Positions 33,160 through 38,625 of a stretch of DNA of 64,000 bases are shown one piece after another (the stretch's first letter is position 1; every line of letters starts with the position of its first letter). Source of the stretch: Metridium senile (lineage: Eukaryota; Cnidaria; Anthozoa; Actiniaria; Metridiidae); NCBI GenBank assembly GCA_949775045.1, contig OX459105.1:10369398-10433397 (forward strand), in the 5' to 3' direction. The notes below the pieces were generated by a model that made no database searches, had not been told where the DNA came from, and saw only the letters and a list, made by a program, of their open reading frames with translations. A program made the translations under genes and the position numbers.

Positions 33160-34324
33160 CTCGTTTGAAACGTGGGCAATTATAATGACGTCAAATACCT
33201 TCAAACTTTGCATAGCCATAAAGAGCTACTCTGATAACTTTGTATTTGTAATAGTAAATTGGATAGATACGGATATATCTCATCCATGGTTTGTACTTTA
33301 AAGTCTGCTTCACTAAACCGGTTTCGTCTCTGTTGCCAGTAAAAATCTGAAATGAGGAAAGTTAGTCACGTCATTCTTGACAATGTACATAATCAAATAT
33401 TTTGTTAATTCTTTTACAGTTCTAGCTAGTCGATCAACCTCAGCCTCATGATCAATAGCTAGCGTGAAATCCATTGAAACATGTAGGACATTTCACATGA
33501 TAATTATGTATTCGAATTCTAAATCATAATATATTATGCTAGTACTCTATCAAGGCTAATGTTGATCAACAACAACTGTGAAATGGACTATTGTAGCTCA
33601 CATAACATACACCTATTTCGAATCCAAAAATCGTTGTCGCAGCCGAAGCTACAGTCAACACTCTAAAGCCTGCAAAGGATGCCGGTAATATGAACTGATT
33701 GTGTAATTTATTTCATGCTTTTTAAATAAATATTTGATTCATCATCTGCACTGCAAAACTTGTTATGTTCATTTACCACAAACACTTATAACCAAAATAT
33801 GCTATGAATAAATCGATAACAAAAGAATAAATACCGACATCCTTCGCAGGCTTCAGAGTGTGGACTGTAGCTTTGATTGCGACAACGATTTGTGAAATAG
33901 GTGTATATAATCAACATCATTGCCATCACTATCATCCCTATCATCATCATCATCATCATCACTACCACCATCAAAGTTATCATCATCATCACAAACCATA
34001 CCTTTGTTTGTCCATCTTCTTGATAACTTGTCCAATTAACTTTATCCAAAGACATCGTTATCTTATATGTCTTGACATACCTTGAATAATAGCTAGACTT
34101 GCCAGCTTTTGTTGCAATAGCACATATAAAGTACTCGAAACCAAGATCTATCTCAAGATATTGATTAGGATCATTCTGTGGATTTTTTGGTGACCAGCCA
34201 TGGTCTTTATAAAGAAGTCTTGCATGATATGGTTTATAATTGCTATTATAGTAGGACGAAGCAGTGAAACTATTATCGGAGATTATGCCTTTAGACTCGA
34301 CACCGATTGATTTGTCTTCACAAC
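9132..34324 (-). CDS. Transmembrane receptor: 4 discoidin, 1 Ig and about 5 FN3 domains with an ITAM-like tail (5' end missing)
   Basis: Single-pass cell-surface receptor by domain content; ligand and function unknown. Exons found, 5' to 3': 34324-34002, 33346-33199, 28070-27781, 27043-26896, 26457-26150, 25579-25438, 24915-24614, 22547-22406 (four F5/8 type C domains, two exons each); 21737-21402 (Ig); 19976-19695, 19173-19104, 17637-17418, 16359-16051, 15384-15278, 14829-14631, 13138-13048, 12563-12308, 12015-11964 (FN3 region); 11399-11279 (membrane helix); 9867-9849 (19-nt microexon); 9542-9132 (tail, stop at 9132). About 4.28 kb of coding sequence, roughly 1,425 residues. Every junction has AG/GT and matching phase except the entry into 19173-19104. 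The first exon enters mid-codon, so a signal-peptide exon is missing. Discoidin plus Ig/FN3 domains suggest binding of matrix or cell-surface ligands. No orthologue name is assigned. Confidence 0.82.
9661..9785. mobile_element. Short palindromic MITE, family R copy 1
   Basis: Arms gacgaacgttaagcttgcag (near 9689) and ttgcaagctcaacgttcgtc (ending near 9779) form a hairpin over about 90 bp. The flank with ccatcttgcaaggtagccgg and the arms recur in inverted orientation at 50150-50290, and the flank alone at about 56885-56925. It lies in the intron between the tail exon and the microexon. Confidence 0.65.
9849..9867 (-). CDS. Receptor 19-nt juxtamembrane microexon
   Basis: The segment between acceptor TTCACAG and donor GTAAGTAT is 19 nt long and contributes TRSVDE, with the leading base completing the Arg/Thr codons. 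Its length (one base plus six codons) exactly bridges the phase 2 end of the membrane exon to the phase 0 start of the tail exon, which is strong support for it. Too short for ORF finders. Confidence 0.85.
10126..10350 (+). repeat. Imperfect repeats of a caacaccgcaa motif
   Basis: The motif caacaccgcaa recurs at about 10127, 10151, 10264, 10297, 10321 and 10331 with unique spacer between. The open frames over it are repeat-driven. It directly precedes the PAN-like fragment and may mark the edge of an insertion. Confidence 0.5.
10375..10735 (+). pseudogene. PAN/apple-domain gene fragment with stops and frameshifts
   Basis: Plus-strand translation gives ECIPTCYSGRVLPETKDISR, GRHLKG in one frame, then FSYKNTTTDDPKKCYSSCIQ, DCRCKAYQMKD in another, then two TAG codons near 10575-10580 followed in the same frame by LNEDKTLKADSFVTK, and after a further shift GYVYHDLQQTMYQGDVVLDL. 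The order C...N.T...C...C.DC.C.AYQ...(C)ELN...GYVYHDL is that of a PAN/apple domain. Two frame changes and two stops mark it as dead. It lies antisense in the intron between the receptor membrane exon and the microexon, without introns of its own, and could be a retrocopy or exon fragment. Confidence 0.6.
11279..11399 (-). CDS. Receptor transmembrane exon
   Basis: A 121-nt exon encodes a Ser/Thr-rich stalk, EPTKNAKSTSSSS, followed by the hydrophobic helix VVGVTVGIVIDLLVVIIVLA, then LVGFKYKR with a basic stop-transfer end. This fixes the topology: the discoidin/Ig/FN3 part is outside and the YAEI-rich tail is in the cytoplasm. Donor GTAAGG, acceptor CTTTAG. Confidence 0.92.
11964..13138 (-). 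CDS. Receptor exons for FN3 domain 5 (three exons)
   Basis: Exon 13138-13048 (phase 1-2) encodes PVTPQGTVVILNDSLNITLW, EVKPYNGPL. Exon 12563-12308 (phase 2-0) encodes LYQVIVITNENQILKELPEP, APDQLKASKVFIIGDDKMYG, VPLQKGGTYTIAERVITSHG. Exon 12015-11964 (52 nt, phase 0-1) encodes KRYSSDIAYVATIRLSP and supplies the last strand. The small exon is preceded by an unusually long pyrimidine tract ending TTATAG and restores phase into the membrane exon, which is why I include it. An (AAGG)n microsatellite fills the intron directly after the middle exon. The domain is divergent and longer than usual. Confidence 0.75.
12134..12290. repeat. (AAGG)n tetranucleotide microsatellite
   Basis: Nearly pure aagg repeats from about 12134 to 12285 with a few aaag and ttag interruptions. 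It starts within about 20 bases of the receptor donor site at 12307 and fills most of that small intron. On the minus strand the intron is therefore a CCTT pyrimidine repeat. Confidence 0.95.
13560..13792 (-). mobile_element. tRNA-derived SINE
   Basis: The minus strand begins with a Pol III A box (gtggcctagcggtcagtgg) and a B box (ggctcgattcc) inside a perfect T-arm, ccagg / cctgg around a 7-base loop. The acceptor stem has a bulge and the middle is not a standard anticodon arm, so it is a tRNA-like SINE head and not a working tRNA. Downstream comes a body with ggattataaattggtaccag and ggtaaagttggga. It lies in the receptor intron between FN3 domains 4 and 5. Confidence 0.65.
14173..14597. 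mobile_element. MITE with ~85-bp inverted arms (TTACARCCGTTCTCAGTCAC ends)
   Basis: The left arm, about 14173-14262, starting ttacagccgttctcagtcac, pairs with 14490-14597 ending gtgactgagaacggttgtaa. The inner part of the arms carries ttgattttggtggacgtcaa on the left and its complement on the right. About 225 bp lie between. No transposase. It sits in the intron after receptor exon 14829-14631. Confidence 0.75.
14631..15384 (-). CDS. Receptor exons for FN3 domain 4
   Basis: Exon 15384-15278 (phase 1-0) encodes PDEPINLRSVEEGQTFITLK, WEKPRGMTEDVKSYQ. Exon 14829-14631 (phase 0-1) encodes IYLEGSKPTYWTSYSDSKKA, LKIDNLQPGTHYEFWVIVST, ACGESNKSRLAAASTNIA. P-x-N-L...W-x-x-P...Y-x-(V/I) and L-x-P-x-T-x-Y-x-x-x-V show a standard FN3. 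A 425-bp inverted-repeat element begins about 34 bases inside the next intron. Confidence 0.9.
15887..15962. repeat. GAA/GGA purine-rich microsatellite
   Basis: The run agaagaagaagaagtaaaaa, gaggaggaggaggag and gaagaagaagaagaag spans about 75 bases on the plus strand. It is intronic, between FN3 domains 3 and 4 of the receptor. The leucine-rich minus-strand open frame over it is an artefact. Confidence 0.9.
16051..16359 (-). CDS. Receptor exon for FN3 domain 3
   Basis: One 309-nt exon (phase 1-1) encodes VPSIAPRNICVSKINDTRFI, VFWQPLTRKEANGIITEYKI, SWTLKHIRRTKRM, LSNLRLCAEYNVRVAGFTAA and GAGPNATYTIITS. All FN3 landmarks are there (P-x-x-I-x-V, W-x-P, G-I-I-x-x-Y, L-x-L-x-x-x-x-Y-x-x-x-V-x-A-x-T-x-x-G-x-G). 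The acceptor at 16360-16361 is only about 40 bases from a long ATC-rich microsatellite on its intron side. The donor is GTGAGT. Confidence 0.92.
16405..16615. repeat. ATC-rich trinucleotide repeat
   Basis: Imperfect catcat/ccatca repeats over about 210 bases, just upstream (in gene sense) of the receptor acceptor at 16360. It creates long methionine- or aspartate-rich open frames on both strands, none of them real. Confidence 0.9.
17048..17282. mobile_element. MITE with ATAGAGCGAAAACACTAGAA ends
   Basis: The left end atagagcgaaaacactagaa (17048) and its inverted copy ending 17282 share about 28 bases. Internal inverted segments (aaatagttactaactaat...) extend the pairing. A related left end, agagcgaaaacactgtattc, occurs at 16699, and the sequence up to about 16870 (gtaatgaggtattgtttcct) matches the inside of this element in inverted orientation. 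A second, damaged copy therefore lies beside it. Confidence 0.7.
17418..19173 (-). CDS. Receptor exons for FN3 domain 2, with a phase conflict at the first exon
   Basis: Exon 17637-17418 (phase 0-1) encodes FAGNDKLNGPFHGFRITYAD, TVLTKLKKYTRYAITISVGN and YGPESNIVNPITKEDG. The preceding exon 19173-19104 (70 nt) must end in the frame KICVVCNAGVIDKTIKISWT to supply strand B. That frame needs phase 2 on entry, while FN3 domain 1 ends in phase 1. In the phase-1 frame the exon would read a non-FN3 peptide and leave the next exon out of frame. Either a small exon lies between (a candidate acceptor at 19415 opens VQIEKP or VQIEKPWAPRNISV, depending on the donor), or there is a one-base indel. Domain identity is sure; the junction is not. 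Confidence 0.6.
17667..17876. mobile_element. MITE with GGTTGGACCATTAGAT-type ends
   Basis: The inverted ends taggggtgaccattagattt (about 17665) and aatctaatggtccaacc (to 17876) bracket about 210 bp. The A-rich interior yields spurious frames. It starts about 30 bases on the intron side of the receptor acceptor at 17638. The ends resemble those of the 41537-41792 element (gggacggaccattaga). Confidence 0.6.
19695..19976 (-). CDS. Receptor exon for FN3 domain 1
   Basis: One 282-nt exon (phase 1-1) holds a complete FN3 domain of about 93 residues: VPKSPQISLSPQKRSLGVSW, then IKLYVIEFRNITVWI, LKPYTNYAIRMRATSAVGVG and MWSSIKTVQTLIAG. The W of strand B, the Y-x-V/I strand C and the L-x-P-x-T-x-Y-x-x-R-x-x-A-x-x-x-x-G block are all present. 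Acceptor TTAACAG and donor GTAAGG are clear. Confidence 0.9.
20294..20930. mobile_element. Foldback element, two ~300-bp inverted arms
   Basis: The segment 20294-20625 (ggtgcttcccagtagttat, later aaagcatagatggaattttt, aacataacacaaagatggcg and gagtttcagaaaaataacta) recurs inverted at about 20630-20930. The arms meet almost without a spacer around 20620-20640. Identity is moderate, so this is an older copy. A short piece of its end (aactactgggaaccacctta) is found at 40347-40366. It lies in the receptor intron between the Ig exon and FN3 domain 1. Confidence 0.75.
21402..21737 (-). CDS. Receptor exon for an Ig domain
   Basis: One 336-nt exon, phase 1-in and 1-out, encodes VVTPIVTINTKQITIPSTKG, SFQTLTCSLTGTPTPDVQWF, HQGAKIANASRPSFPVKFNS, and later CRATFPAEVPSGQPAEQ. 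The C-x-L-x-G-x-P-x-P-x-V-x-W start of the B-C strands is typical of I-set/C2-type Ig domains. The region expected to carry the second Cys holds several (YYSCTRLN, VTCMKNITC), so the canonical D-x-x-Y-x-C motif is not clean. The domain separates the discoidin array from the FN3 array. Confidence 0.85.
21830..21998 (-). mobile_element. Probable tRNA-derived SINE
   Basis: The minus strand contains an A-box-like stretch (tagtctagtgggtaaagtag) and a good B box (gggttcgatcc) about 35 bases later, followed by a body with two ggcaatat...ataaag repeats. No proper tRNA cloverleaf forms. It is intronic in the receptor gene, upstream of the Ig exon. Confidence 0.5.
22406..24915 (-). CDS. Receptor exons for discoidin domain 4
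   Basis: Exon 24915-24614 encodes CTFPLGLENKDISDSQITSS, SSLDSYHDALRARLYGSSSW, EYIQVDLGQVKTVTGVALQG, WVTKFIVGYGFSSGAWHDYA. Exon 22547-22406 encodes LFTGNSNRKDVVVNWLRRPI, AARYVRILPRTSTGGRCLRF, DLYGCDYG. It has a full set of F5/8 type C motifs, including the C...C pair at the ends (Cys near the start and GC at the end). Acceptor CATTTTCAG and donor GTACGT are strong. The intron between the two halves is about 2 kb with nothing recognisable in it. Confidence 0.92.
22548..24613. other. Receptor intron inside discoidin domain 4, nothing recognised
   Basis: About 2.07 kb of AT-rich intron. The short plus-strand open frames (for example 22770-23024, 24031-24234) show no conserved motif, no splice framing and no compositional difference from the rest. 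I see no clear inverted-repeat element here. Confidence 0.6.
25395..25436. repeat. (GTGAT)n microsatellite touching a receptor donor site
   Basis: Eight copies of gtgat end about three bases from the donor of exon 25579-25438. In gene sense the intron starts gtatcacatcacatcaca. Repeat length changes could shift the spacing of donor-proximal elements. Confidence 0.9.
25438..26457 (-). CDS. Receptor exons for discoidin domain 3
   Basis: Exon 26457-26150 encodes CTQHSVGVPSQFIIPDHRFT, SSSYSN...SRARLIEPGSWL, EFLEIDLNQIFRICCVLTQG, WVTRYKIQFSRDKRHWAMYR. Exon 25579-25438 encodes EFQGNRDRATIVANSIKYPF, KAKFVRLLPIRANRYIALRV, DFKGTAEG. It is more diverged than domains 2 and 4: IDLG has become IDLN and the closing LYG motif is DFKG. 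The donor at 25437 (GTATCAC) is followed within three bases by a (GTGAT)n microsatellite read from the other strand. Confidence 0.88.
25640..26045. repeat. GAT/GTTGAT-rich low-complexity intron
   Basis: Degenerate gatgat, ggtgatgatgag and gatgatggtgttg repeats over about 400 bases inside the intron of discoidin domain 3. The open frames over it are artefacts. Confidence 0.8.
26896..28070 (-). CDS. Receptor exons for discoidin domain 2
   Basis: Exon 28070-27781 encodes CITNPLGMESGSIPDKNISA, ...ARLNSSSSWCPASSD, HLQIDLGSDYVICAIATQGN and SLSSDGNTWERYKENNSTDR. Exon 27043-26896 encodes IFYGNYDRSTVIKKVLYEST, SRYVRIEPKTNHGAPCLRIE and IYGYQLQP. This is the most typical discoidin domain of the four (I-x-A-S-S, IDLG, IATQG, W-x-x-Y-K-E-N, RYVRI, RIEIYG). 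The open frame runs on past the donor at 27780 to about 27742, but the phase and the domain boundary favour the GTAACA donor. Upstream, the intron toward domain 1 carries the LTR retrotransposon. Confidence 0.92.
28162..28365 (-). repeat. 3' LTR
   Basis: 204 bp, about 98% identical to the other LTR by eye. On the plus strand its left end is tataatatcacg, where the other copy has tgtaatatcacg, so the terminal CA of the element has mutated. The purine-rich tract sits just to its right (28366-28380). Confidence 0.9.
28490..29902 (-). pseudogene. Retrotransposon integrase region
   Basis: The frame has an HHCC zinc finger (LHTEHLG ... CLVCQ) and a DDE core: LHLDFAGPYEGKMFLVIVDA, then IVTDNGTQFTSNEF, then NGLAERYVGHFK, so all three acidic residues are kept. 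The C-terminal part has the GPxx-like KWLPGIVQKEISPRNYEIQV segment and a Gln-rich end. The first nine residues derive from the inserted MITE, so the ATG at 29902 is not the original start. The part is intact, but the polyprotein it belongs to is broken upstream. Confidence 0.9.
29877..30140. mobile_element. 264-bp MITE with TA duplication nested in the retrotransposon
   Basis: The inverted ends caatcattgtcaaaagtagt (29877) and the matching complement ending 30140 extend inward through gttggcacga, and the pairing resumes at ccccccttcccccc / ggggggtgggggg, so nearly the whole element can fold back. TA flanks both sides (29875-29876 and 30141-30142). Dropping the element and one TA would keep the polyprotein frame, so it inserted into a formerly open frame between RNase H and integrase. 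TA duplication and foldback shape suggest a Tc1/mariner-type MITE; the family is not recognised. Confidence 0.8.
30220..31263 (-). pseudogene. Retrotransposon reverse transcriptase and RNase H, cut by stops
   Basis: RT motifs in order: LRICGDYS, KFTKLDLSNAYHQLEL, FTTVNTTKGLYQYNRLPFGV, YIDDILITG (catalytic YIDD), LGFIIS. The RNase H region has LVLQVDASMIGVGAVMLQPE, EKESLAIVFGVTKFRQYLLG and TDHKPL. The open frame starts at an internal Met. The true frame reaches upstream to the stop at 31327 and includes SEWASPTVPVVKPDG. It ends at a TAG (30220-30222) directly after SSRIKR. Sequence beyond that stop still reads as retrotransposon (YDYTIEFIPGKENNCADFLS). Confidence 0.9.
31327..32097 (-). pseudogene. 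Retrotransposon zinc knuckles and protease, protease active site altered
   Basis: Two CCHC knuckles, CYRCGSQEHLANKC and CHYCHKNGHLQKIC, are followed by an aspartic protease region with MDIYTGSALTLL. The family active site is D-(S/T)-G; here a Tyr stands in the Asp position, so the protease should be inactive. The later flap and core motif SLLGRHLM is present. The frame ends in a TAA at 31327-31329, inside what is normally the protease-RT linker. Confidence 0.88.
31959..32738 (-). pseudogene. Retrotransposon gag (capsid region), frameshifted at its end
   Basis: The frame starts at ATG 32736-32738, 42 bases inside the 5' LTR, with MTTLGNLEPFEGGDFISYKE. It contains YANRLKHLAVHCNFGTYLLR and LRDQFVGGV, the usual gypsy-type gag landmarks (F-x-x-Y-x-x-R-L, R-D-x-F-V-x-G). 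It loses frame around 32100, just before the zinc knuckles, which continue in the next frame. Without that shift, gag and the knuckles would form one protein. Confidence 0.85.
32780..32983 (-). repeat. 5' LTR
   Basis: 204 bp, terminal TGTTATGTATG ... GATATTACA on the minus strand. The primer-binding site begins within two bases of its inner edge. The right flank is catgg. Confidence 0.9.
33098..33160. repeat. (GGCA)n microsatellite
   Basis: About 15 perfect copies of aggc/ggca. It lies between the LTR retrotransposon and the donor of receptor exon 33346-33199, within about 40 bases of that donor. Confidence 0.95.
33199..34324 (-). CDS. Receptor exons for discoidin domain 1
   Basis: Exon 34324-34002 encodes the first half: CEDKSIGVESKGIISDNSFT, then SSYY...ARLLYKDHGWSP, QYLEIDLGFEYFICAIATKA and YKITMSLDKVNWTSYQEDGQ. 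Exon 33346-33199 encodes the second half: IFTGNRDETGLVKQTLKYKP, WMRYIRIYPIYYYKYKVIRV and ALYGYAKFEG. The opening Cys, ASS..ARL..W, QYLEIDLG and RYIRIYP...LYG blocks are hallmarks of F5/8 type C domains. Phases are 1-in/0-out and 0-in/1-out, repeated in all four domains, which implies tandem duplication of an exon pair. A MITE and a ggca microsatellite lie in and beside the intervening introns. Confidence 0.9.
33608..33907. mobile_element. MITE family X, copy 1
   Basis: Ends tacacctatttcg... and ...gaaataggtgta are about 75-base inverted arms; the arms contain tcgttgtcgcagccgaagct and actctaaagcctgcaaagga. The roughly 150-base centre (tttattt...tgctatgaataaatcgataa) is shared with the other copies at 47924, 48478, 48771 and 55070. 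It is intronic between the two exons of receptor discoidin domain 1. Confidence 0.85.
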
Positions 34325-34964
34325 CTGAAAATTTATATAAAATACATAAATTGAATGATAGTGCATTAATGAAACTACAATAAAGTATTATGGATTTAGA
34401 TTCGGAAGTATGGATCGATTTGTCTTCGCAATCTATAGGTCAATATAACATCCATTTACATCGGAAAAGACGTGTTAACATTTGGTCAGCTATAAACCCG
34501 CTATACGTCACGCTTCAATGCGCCTAGTCAAAATGGTAGAAATAAGGCAACAAAATCGTGGTTTTTCGATCTTTTCTCAAAATATTTGCAGGAAAGTAAA
34601 AAAACTAGCCATGGATACAGCTACCTTAATCTTTAGTTGACCTTATCAAATGATTTTGATCTACTTTCCGTTCAAAAATTACACGTACTTTTGGGGGTTG
34701 AATGTTAACGGTTTGATCACTTTTACAAGAGAGATTGTGCGACTATTCTCATGTCAAGTTACAATATGGCTATATTTAAAATTAAACAAACCCTTTCAAA
34801 AAAGGAGCCATGGATTCGAAAACACCATTCTTTTACGGACAACGGTGTATTAATTAAATAATTAAACTACTATAACCACGATCAAGGCCGGATTAGGTCT
34901 CCATTTAAATCAGCCATGCTGAACTGGACTAACCTGTCGAAATATTATTACTCGGGATTCCTGT

Positions 34965-35395
34965 GGAATCCGAGTATAGGTTTCGCCTTTATTATTATTA
35001 TTTTTTTTCATCTTCATCGCCAAAATGCCAGGCAAGCGCAGTATGGTCAATGTCACTTATACACACAAATATACGAAATAAACTGATGTATTACGGTAAT
35101 TCGGTGTTTACTTAAATCAAACACACTCCAATAATGGTAATAAACCATTAACTAATGTATTAGTGTGATAATAAGTTTGACAAATGTAACTTTTCGCCGA
35201 ATTTATTGCCTAGAAGCGATCAGTTTTGAAAGCGATTTAATTAAGAACCGCCGGGCCGAAACACAAACAGAACAGTGCTTCGATTCAAATCAGGTAATAA
35301 AACACATGTTATTCTGTGTATGGTTTAACCTAAACACTCCAATAATGATATTAAACCTTGTGTTATAATAAGTTTGTCAAATGTAAGTTTTCGTG
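34965..35395. repeat. Interspersed repeat family Q, copy 2 (inverted relative to copy 1)
   Basis: It starts tactcgggattcctgtggaa and carries the same blocks as 7400-7930 in reverse complement, including aatgtattagtgtgataata and caaaacacaaacagaac-like segments. The internal duplication is also present. Confidence 0.65.
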
Positions 35396-35737
35396 TTGAT
35401 CTTCTGTGATCTTCCTTTGTCTTTTTAATGTATTCCAAATGGACAAATGTTCTATTTGTATGGCAACGTTTTTGAAATTAGGTGTATACATTAAAATTAT
35501 TTTGCACATTAAAGAGAATCCCGAGATTACGCAGTTATGCGTCTTGTTAAATAAATAAATAAATAAATTTAAATTCGTTCTGGAAGTTAATATAAAATCC
35601 ATGAATTGAACGGGAGAGCATGAATTAAACTACTATAACAATACTATTCTCTACTTTCGCAATAACCATAATACATTCTGGTTCTTTTTTTTGGGGGGGG
35701 GGGGGGTAGATATTCTAATTCAAATCAAACAAATTTG

Positions 35738-36240
35738 AATAGACCGATCCAAGGTTATTGCCGCCATCTTGCAAGGGGTGCAAAACTACTGGGGCGAGTA
35801 GAGAATGTATGTGATTTTGGACCACTTTGAACGTACGTATTTTTCTTCCAATTCATTGGATTTTCAAAGTTAAAATTGTCTATCAAAGGTTTTGCATTTG
35901 TTTATAACATATCCAAAAATTAGCGCTGGGAAACGAGCTACAGGCTCTGTAATCAATATTTTAGATCTACATACAAACACTTTGTTTCAGCGATATAGAA
36001 TTACACAGTAAATATAGGGAGATTTGAAATCGCCGTTTACATACGTCTCACATAATTTAACAACCTTAGTTTGATCTCAGGTATAGCCATGCATAGTATC
36101 TTTGATATAAAATGTTTATATTGAACATTCGGCAATTTCCAGTGGAGTTATATAAGTTCAAAGTTACATACATTTACTGCTCGCCCCAGTAGTTCTGCAC
36201 CCCCTACAAGATAGCGGCAATAACCTTGGATCGGTCTATT
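35738..36240. mobile_element. 503-bp inverted-repeat element with ~75-bp ends
   Basis: The left end aatagaccgatccaaggtta with gccgccatcttgcaaggggt, and the right end with accccctacaagatagcggc and taaccttggatcggtctatt, form long imperfect inverted repeats. No coding frame. It lies in the gap between the receptor's first known exon and gene A. Confidence 0.8.
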
Positions 36241-36892
36241 ACAATATCTAACCCCTAACCACATCGTTTTTGTTTCAATTTCCAGAGGACGAGAGACCTA
36301 AAAGCATAAAACATGAAAGCATAAAACGGGATTACAAACGAAAACGGGGACGTCTGGATACATATTGAATCAAAAATAAATGAAATTATGCATTAAGGCA
36401 TTAAATTGAACAATATTCAAAGGCTACGTGCCAAAGAATTTGGCAACGGAACAATGGTGGTCAAAACTAAAGCGGAAGTGATGGTAGACTTGCAGCAGCA
36501 CGACCGCTCTGAAAGTGAAAGTCACGGCGACTAACTGACCGTGCAAACAATATACCATTCTGTACTATTTTTCTATCATTTTAACAAATAATTTACAATT
36601 TTATATCAATGCCGTTATTGATTTACTATATAGTTACAAATATTTAAAAAAAATACGCATAGGCGATAGGAAATTCTAAGATACAAGAATAGCTGTTTCT
36701 CAGTGCTTCTTATTCTCATCAAGAACATTGAAGGAGGTTGACATGTTTCGTATTGCTTGTAGCCCACGAAACCATTTGGCCTCTCGATTGTTCGTGTGTT
36801 CGTGTTTAGTTGTATGAATATAATAACCAACACTTATCGCCTTTAGCGATGACAATCTTTTTTGAAATTGTGTATAGTTATGCATCGCTTAA

Positions 36893-37882
36893 GGTACTGT
36901 GAACCTTCGCGGGTACCTTTCGTTAAAAAATTATTTTTATTTTACATCATTTTAAAGCTTAATAAACAAAGAATACGTCTATGCAGTTTTTTTCTGTAAA
37001 AAGTTAATTTGTAGTGCGTGAGAAATCGGGTGTCTTCGTTTAAAAGGATAACCTGGAAAAACTATCCGTCTTTTGCGGAACTTTAATGCATAATGTTTGT
37101 CAGCATATATTGATCTCCAAGACCGTGTGAGCGTTTCTTAATATTTTACTTAGTGTAGAAGTTATTTAGAGTTAAGTAACGAAACGTAAATATTCAATGT
37201 TAAGTTAATATTCGACTTCATAAATAGAAAACCACGCTATCAATCGATAAACGCTCAGACGGTTTTAATTTTGATGAGTTGAGTAGTGTTTGCGCTAATT
37301 TCGAAGATTTTCCGACCGTAATTTTTTGCAGGTTATCTTTTTAAAGTTGACTAGTATGCGCAAAATTTAAAGCTAGAAATCGGGCTTTGAAGGTTTTGTA
37401 AACATTGACACCCACTTCATGTATCTGTCAGCGAGGTCACTTAAAGGTCACAAATCAACCAATAGAGATCGTGGTTTCCTGTTTTGTTTTGGTAATACTC
37501 TGCGGGACGTTTTTATAAATCACATAACAAACGTTCATAAAATACTTTTTAGGGCATGAAGTGGTTAACATGTCGAACAAAAATAAGATTAAATCAAATA
37601 GTAAAGCAAGCAAATCAAGAAACATCAAAAATTATGAAGAATTTAGAAAAGTAACGCAACGTGATATCTCATAAACGAACCAAGCAATAATAGGTTCATA
37701 GGATTATAATGTCACTTTTCGAGTTAAATTTGTTTTCCATAAAAACGAATTTATTTTAATATCTCTGGAAGTATATTATGATTTTTTGTGTTTCAATAAT
37801 CAAAAGTTTATGATATAAATGTTATAACCTTTAAATAAAAAAAAAATTAGCCAAATTTTTGGCTTAAAGGTTCACAGTAACC
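36893..37882. mobile_element. 990-bp TTAA-flanked element (piggyBac-like, non-autonomous)
   Basis: Inverted ends ggtactgtgaacctt and aaggttcacagtaacc are flanked on both sides by TTAA (36889-36892 and 37883-37886), the target duplication of piggyBac-type transposons. The interior has a short frame MSNKNKIKSNSKASKSRNIK from about 37570 but no transposase. The non-autonomous label follows from that. Confidence 0.7.
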
Positions 37883-38285
37883 TTAAGTCTGACAGCATTT
37901 TACGTATCATTCTTTTGAAGTGAAAACAAAGAAAAAATGTTTAAATCAACAACAATTTATACATATCAATTATTAACGCATAGTGTCTGAAACAAAGAGA
38001 CATCCATGTAATAGTCGGGTAAACAATGTACAATACAAAACAAAAGAATGTTGATATTGTGTTCTAAATATTCTATATTTCTATTAGTGCTCAATTAGTT
38101 AGGATATCTATTGTAGTTTTATAGGTTGATAAAATAAGCAATTTTATATATTGATTACATGGTTTGTATTGTTCAATTAGTTTTATATATACTATATATT
38201 AATTACTGCGAAATATATATAATACTCCTAGATAATTTATATAGAGTGGAGTCTTTTAACCCGTAAAATAGACGTTAGACTGCGT

Positions 38286-38625
38286 GCCATTCCCAAAAAC
38301 ACAATATGGAAGTCGGCAATATCTTATTATACATGGAATGCATAAGTATTTTAACATCTTACTTACTAAAAGTCTCTGTTCTTGGAATACAAAGTAGCAA
38401 CAACATCAGTATGACATCAACGAGCTCGGTCAAATATCCAAATCTATGTCGTAGAATTCGCATCTTGTTTGACCAGAAAATATCCAAAAATATGAATCAG
38501 ATATGTCAGTTTAGTTCTCAGTTAGATTACTATTACTGTTTTGCTCGTCAAGAACAAAACAGTAGCTTGGCAAAGATATAAAAGAAAGTGAGTCGTTTCG
38601 AAGCAGCCCTTCAGGTCATCCTCTC
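38286..38625. repeat. Interspersed repeat family P, copy 3
   Basis: It starts cgtgccattcccaaaaacac like copy 1 and stays closely similar through tcatcctct at about 38622. It is the best preserved partner of 3306-3930 but lacks an internal stretch of about 300 bases (3345-3640 in copy 1). The 91-aa open frame over it also exists in copy 1, but with no recognisable protein motif. Confidence 0.7.

Noticed and set aside
36615..36885. Possible first exon of the receptor (minus-strand ATG frames)
   Set aside because: No signal peptide, no donor in the needed phase 1, and the edge resembles a MITE X end fragment.
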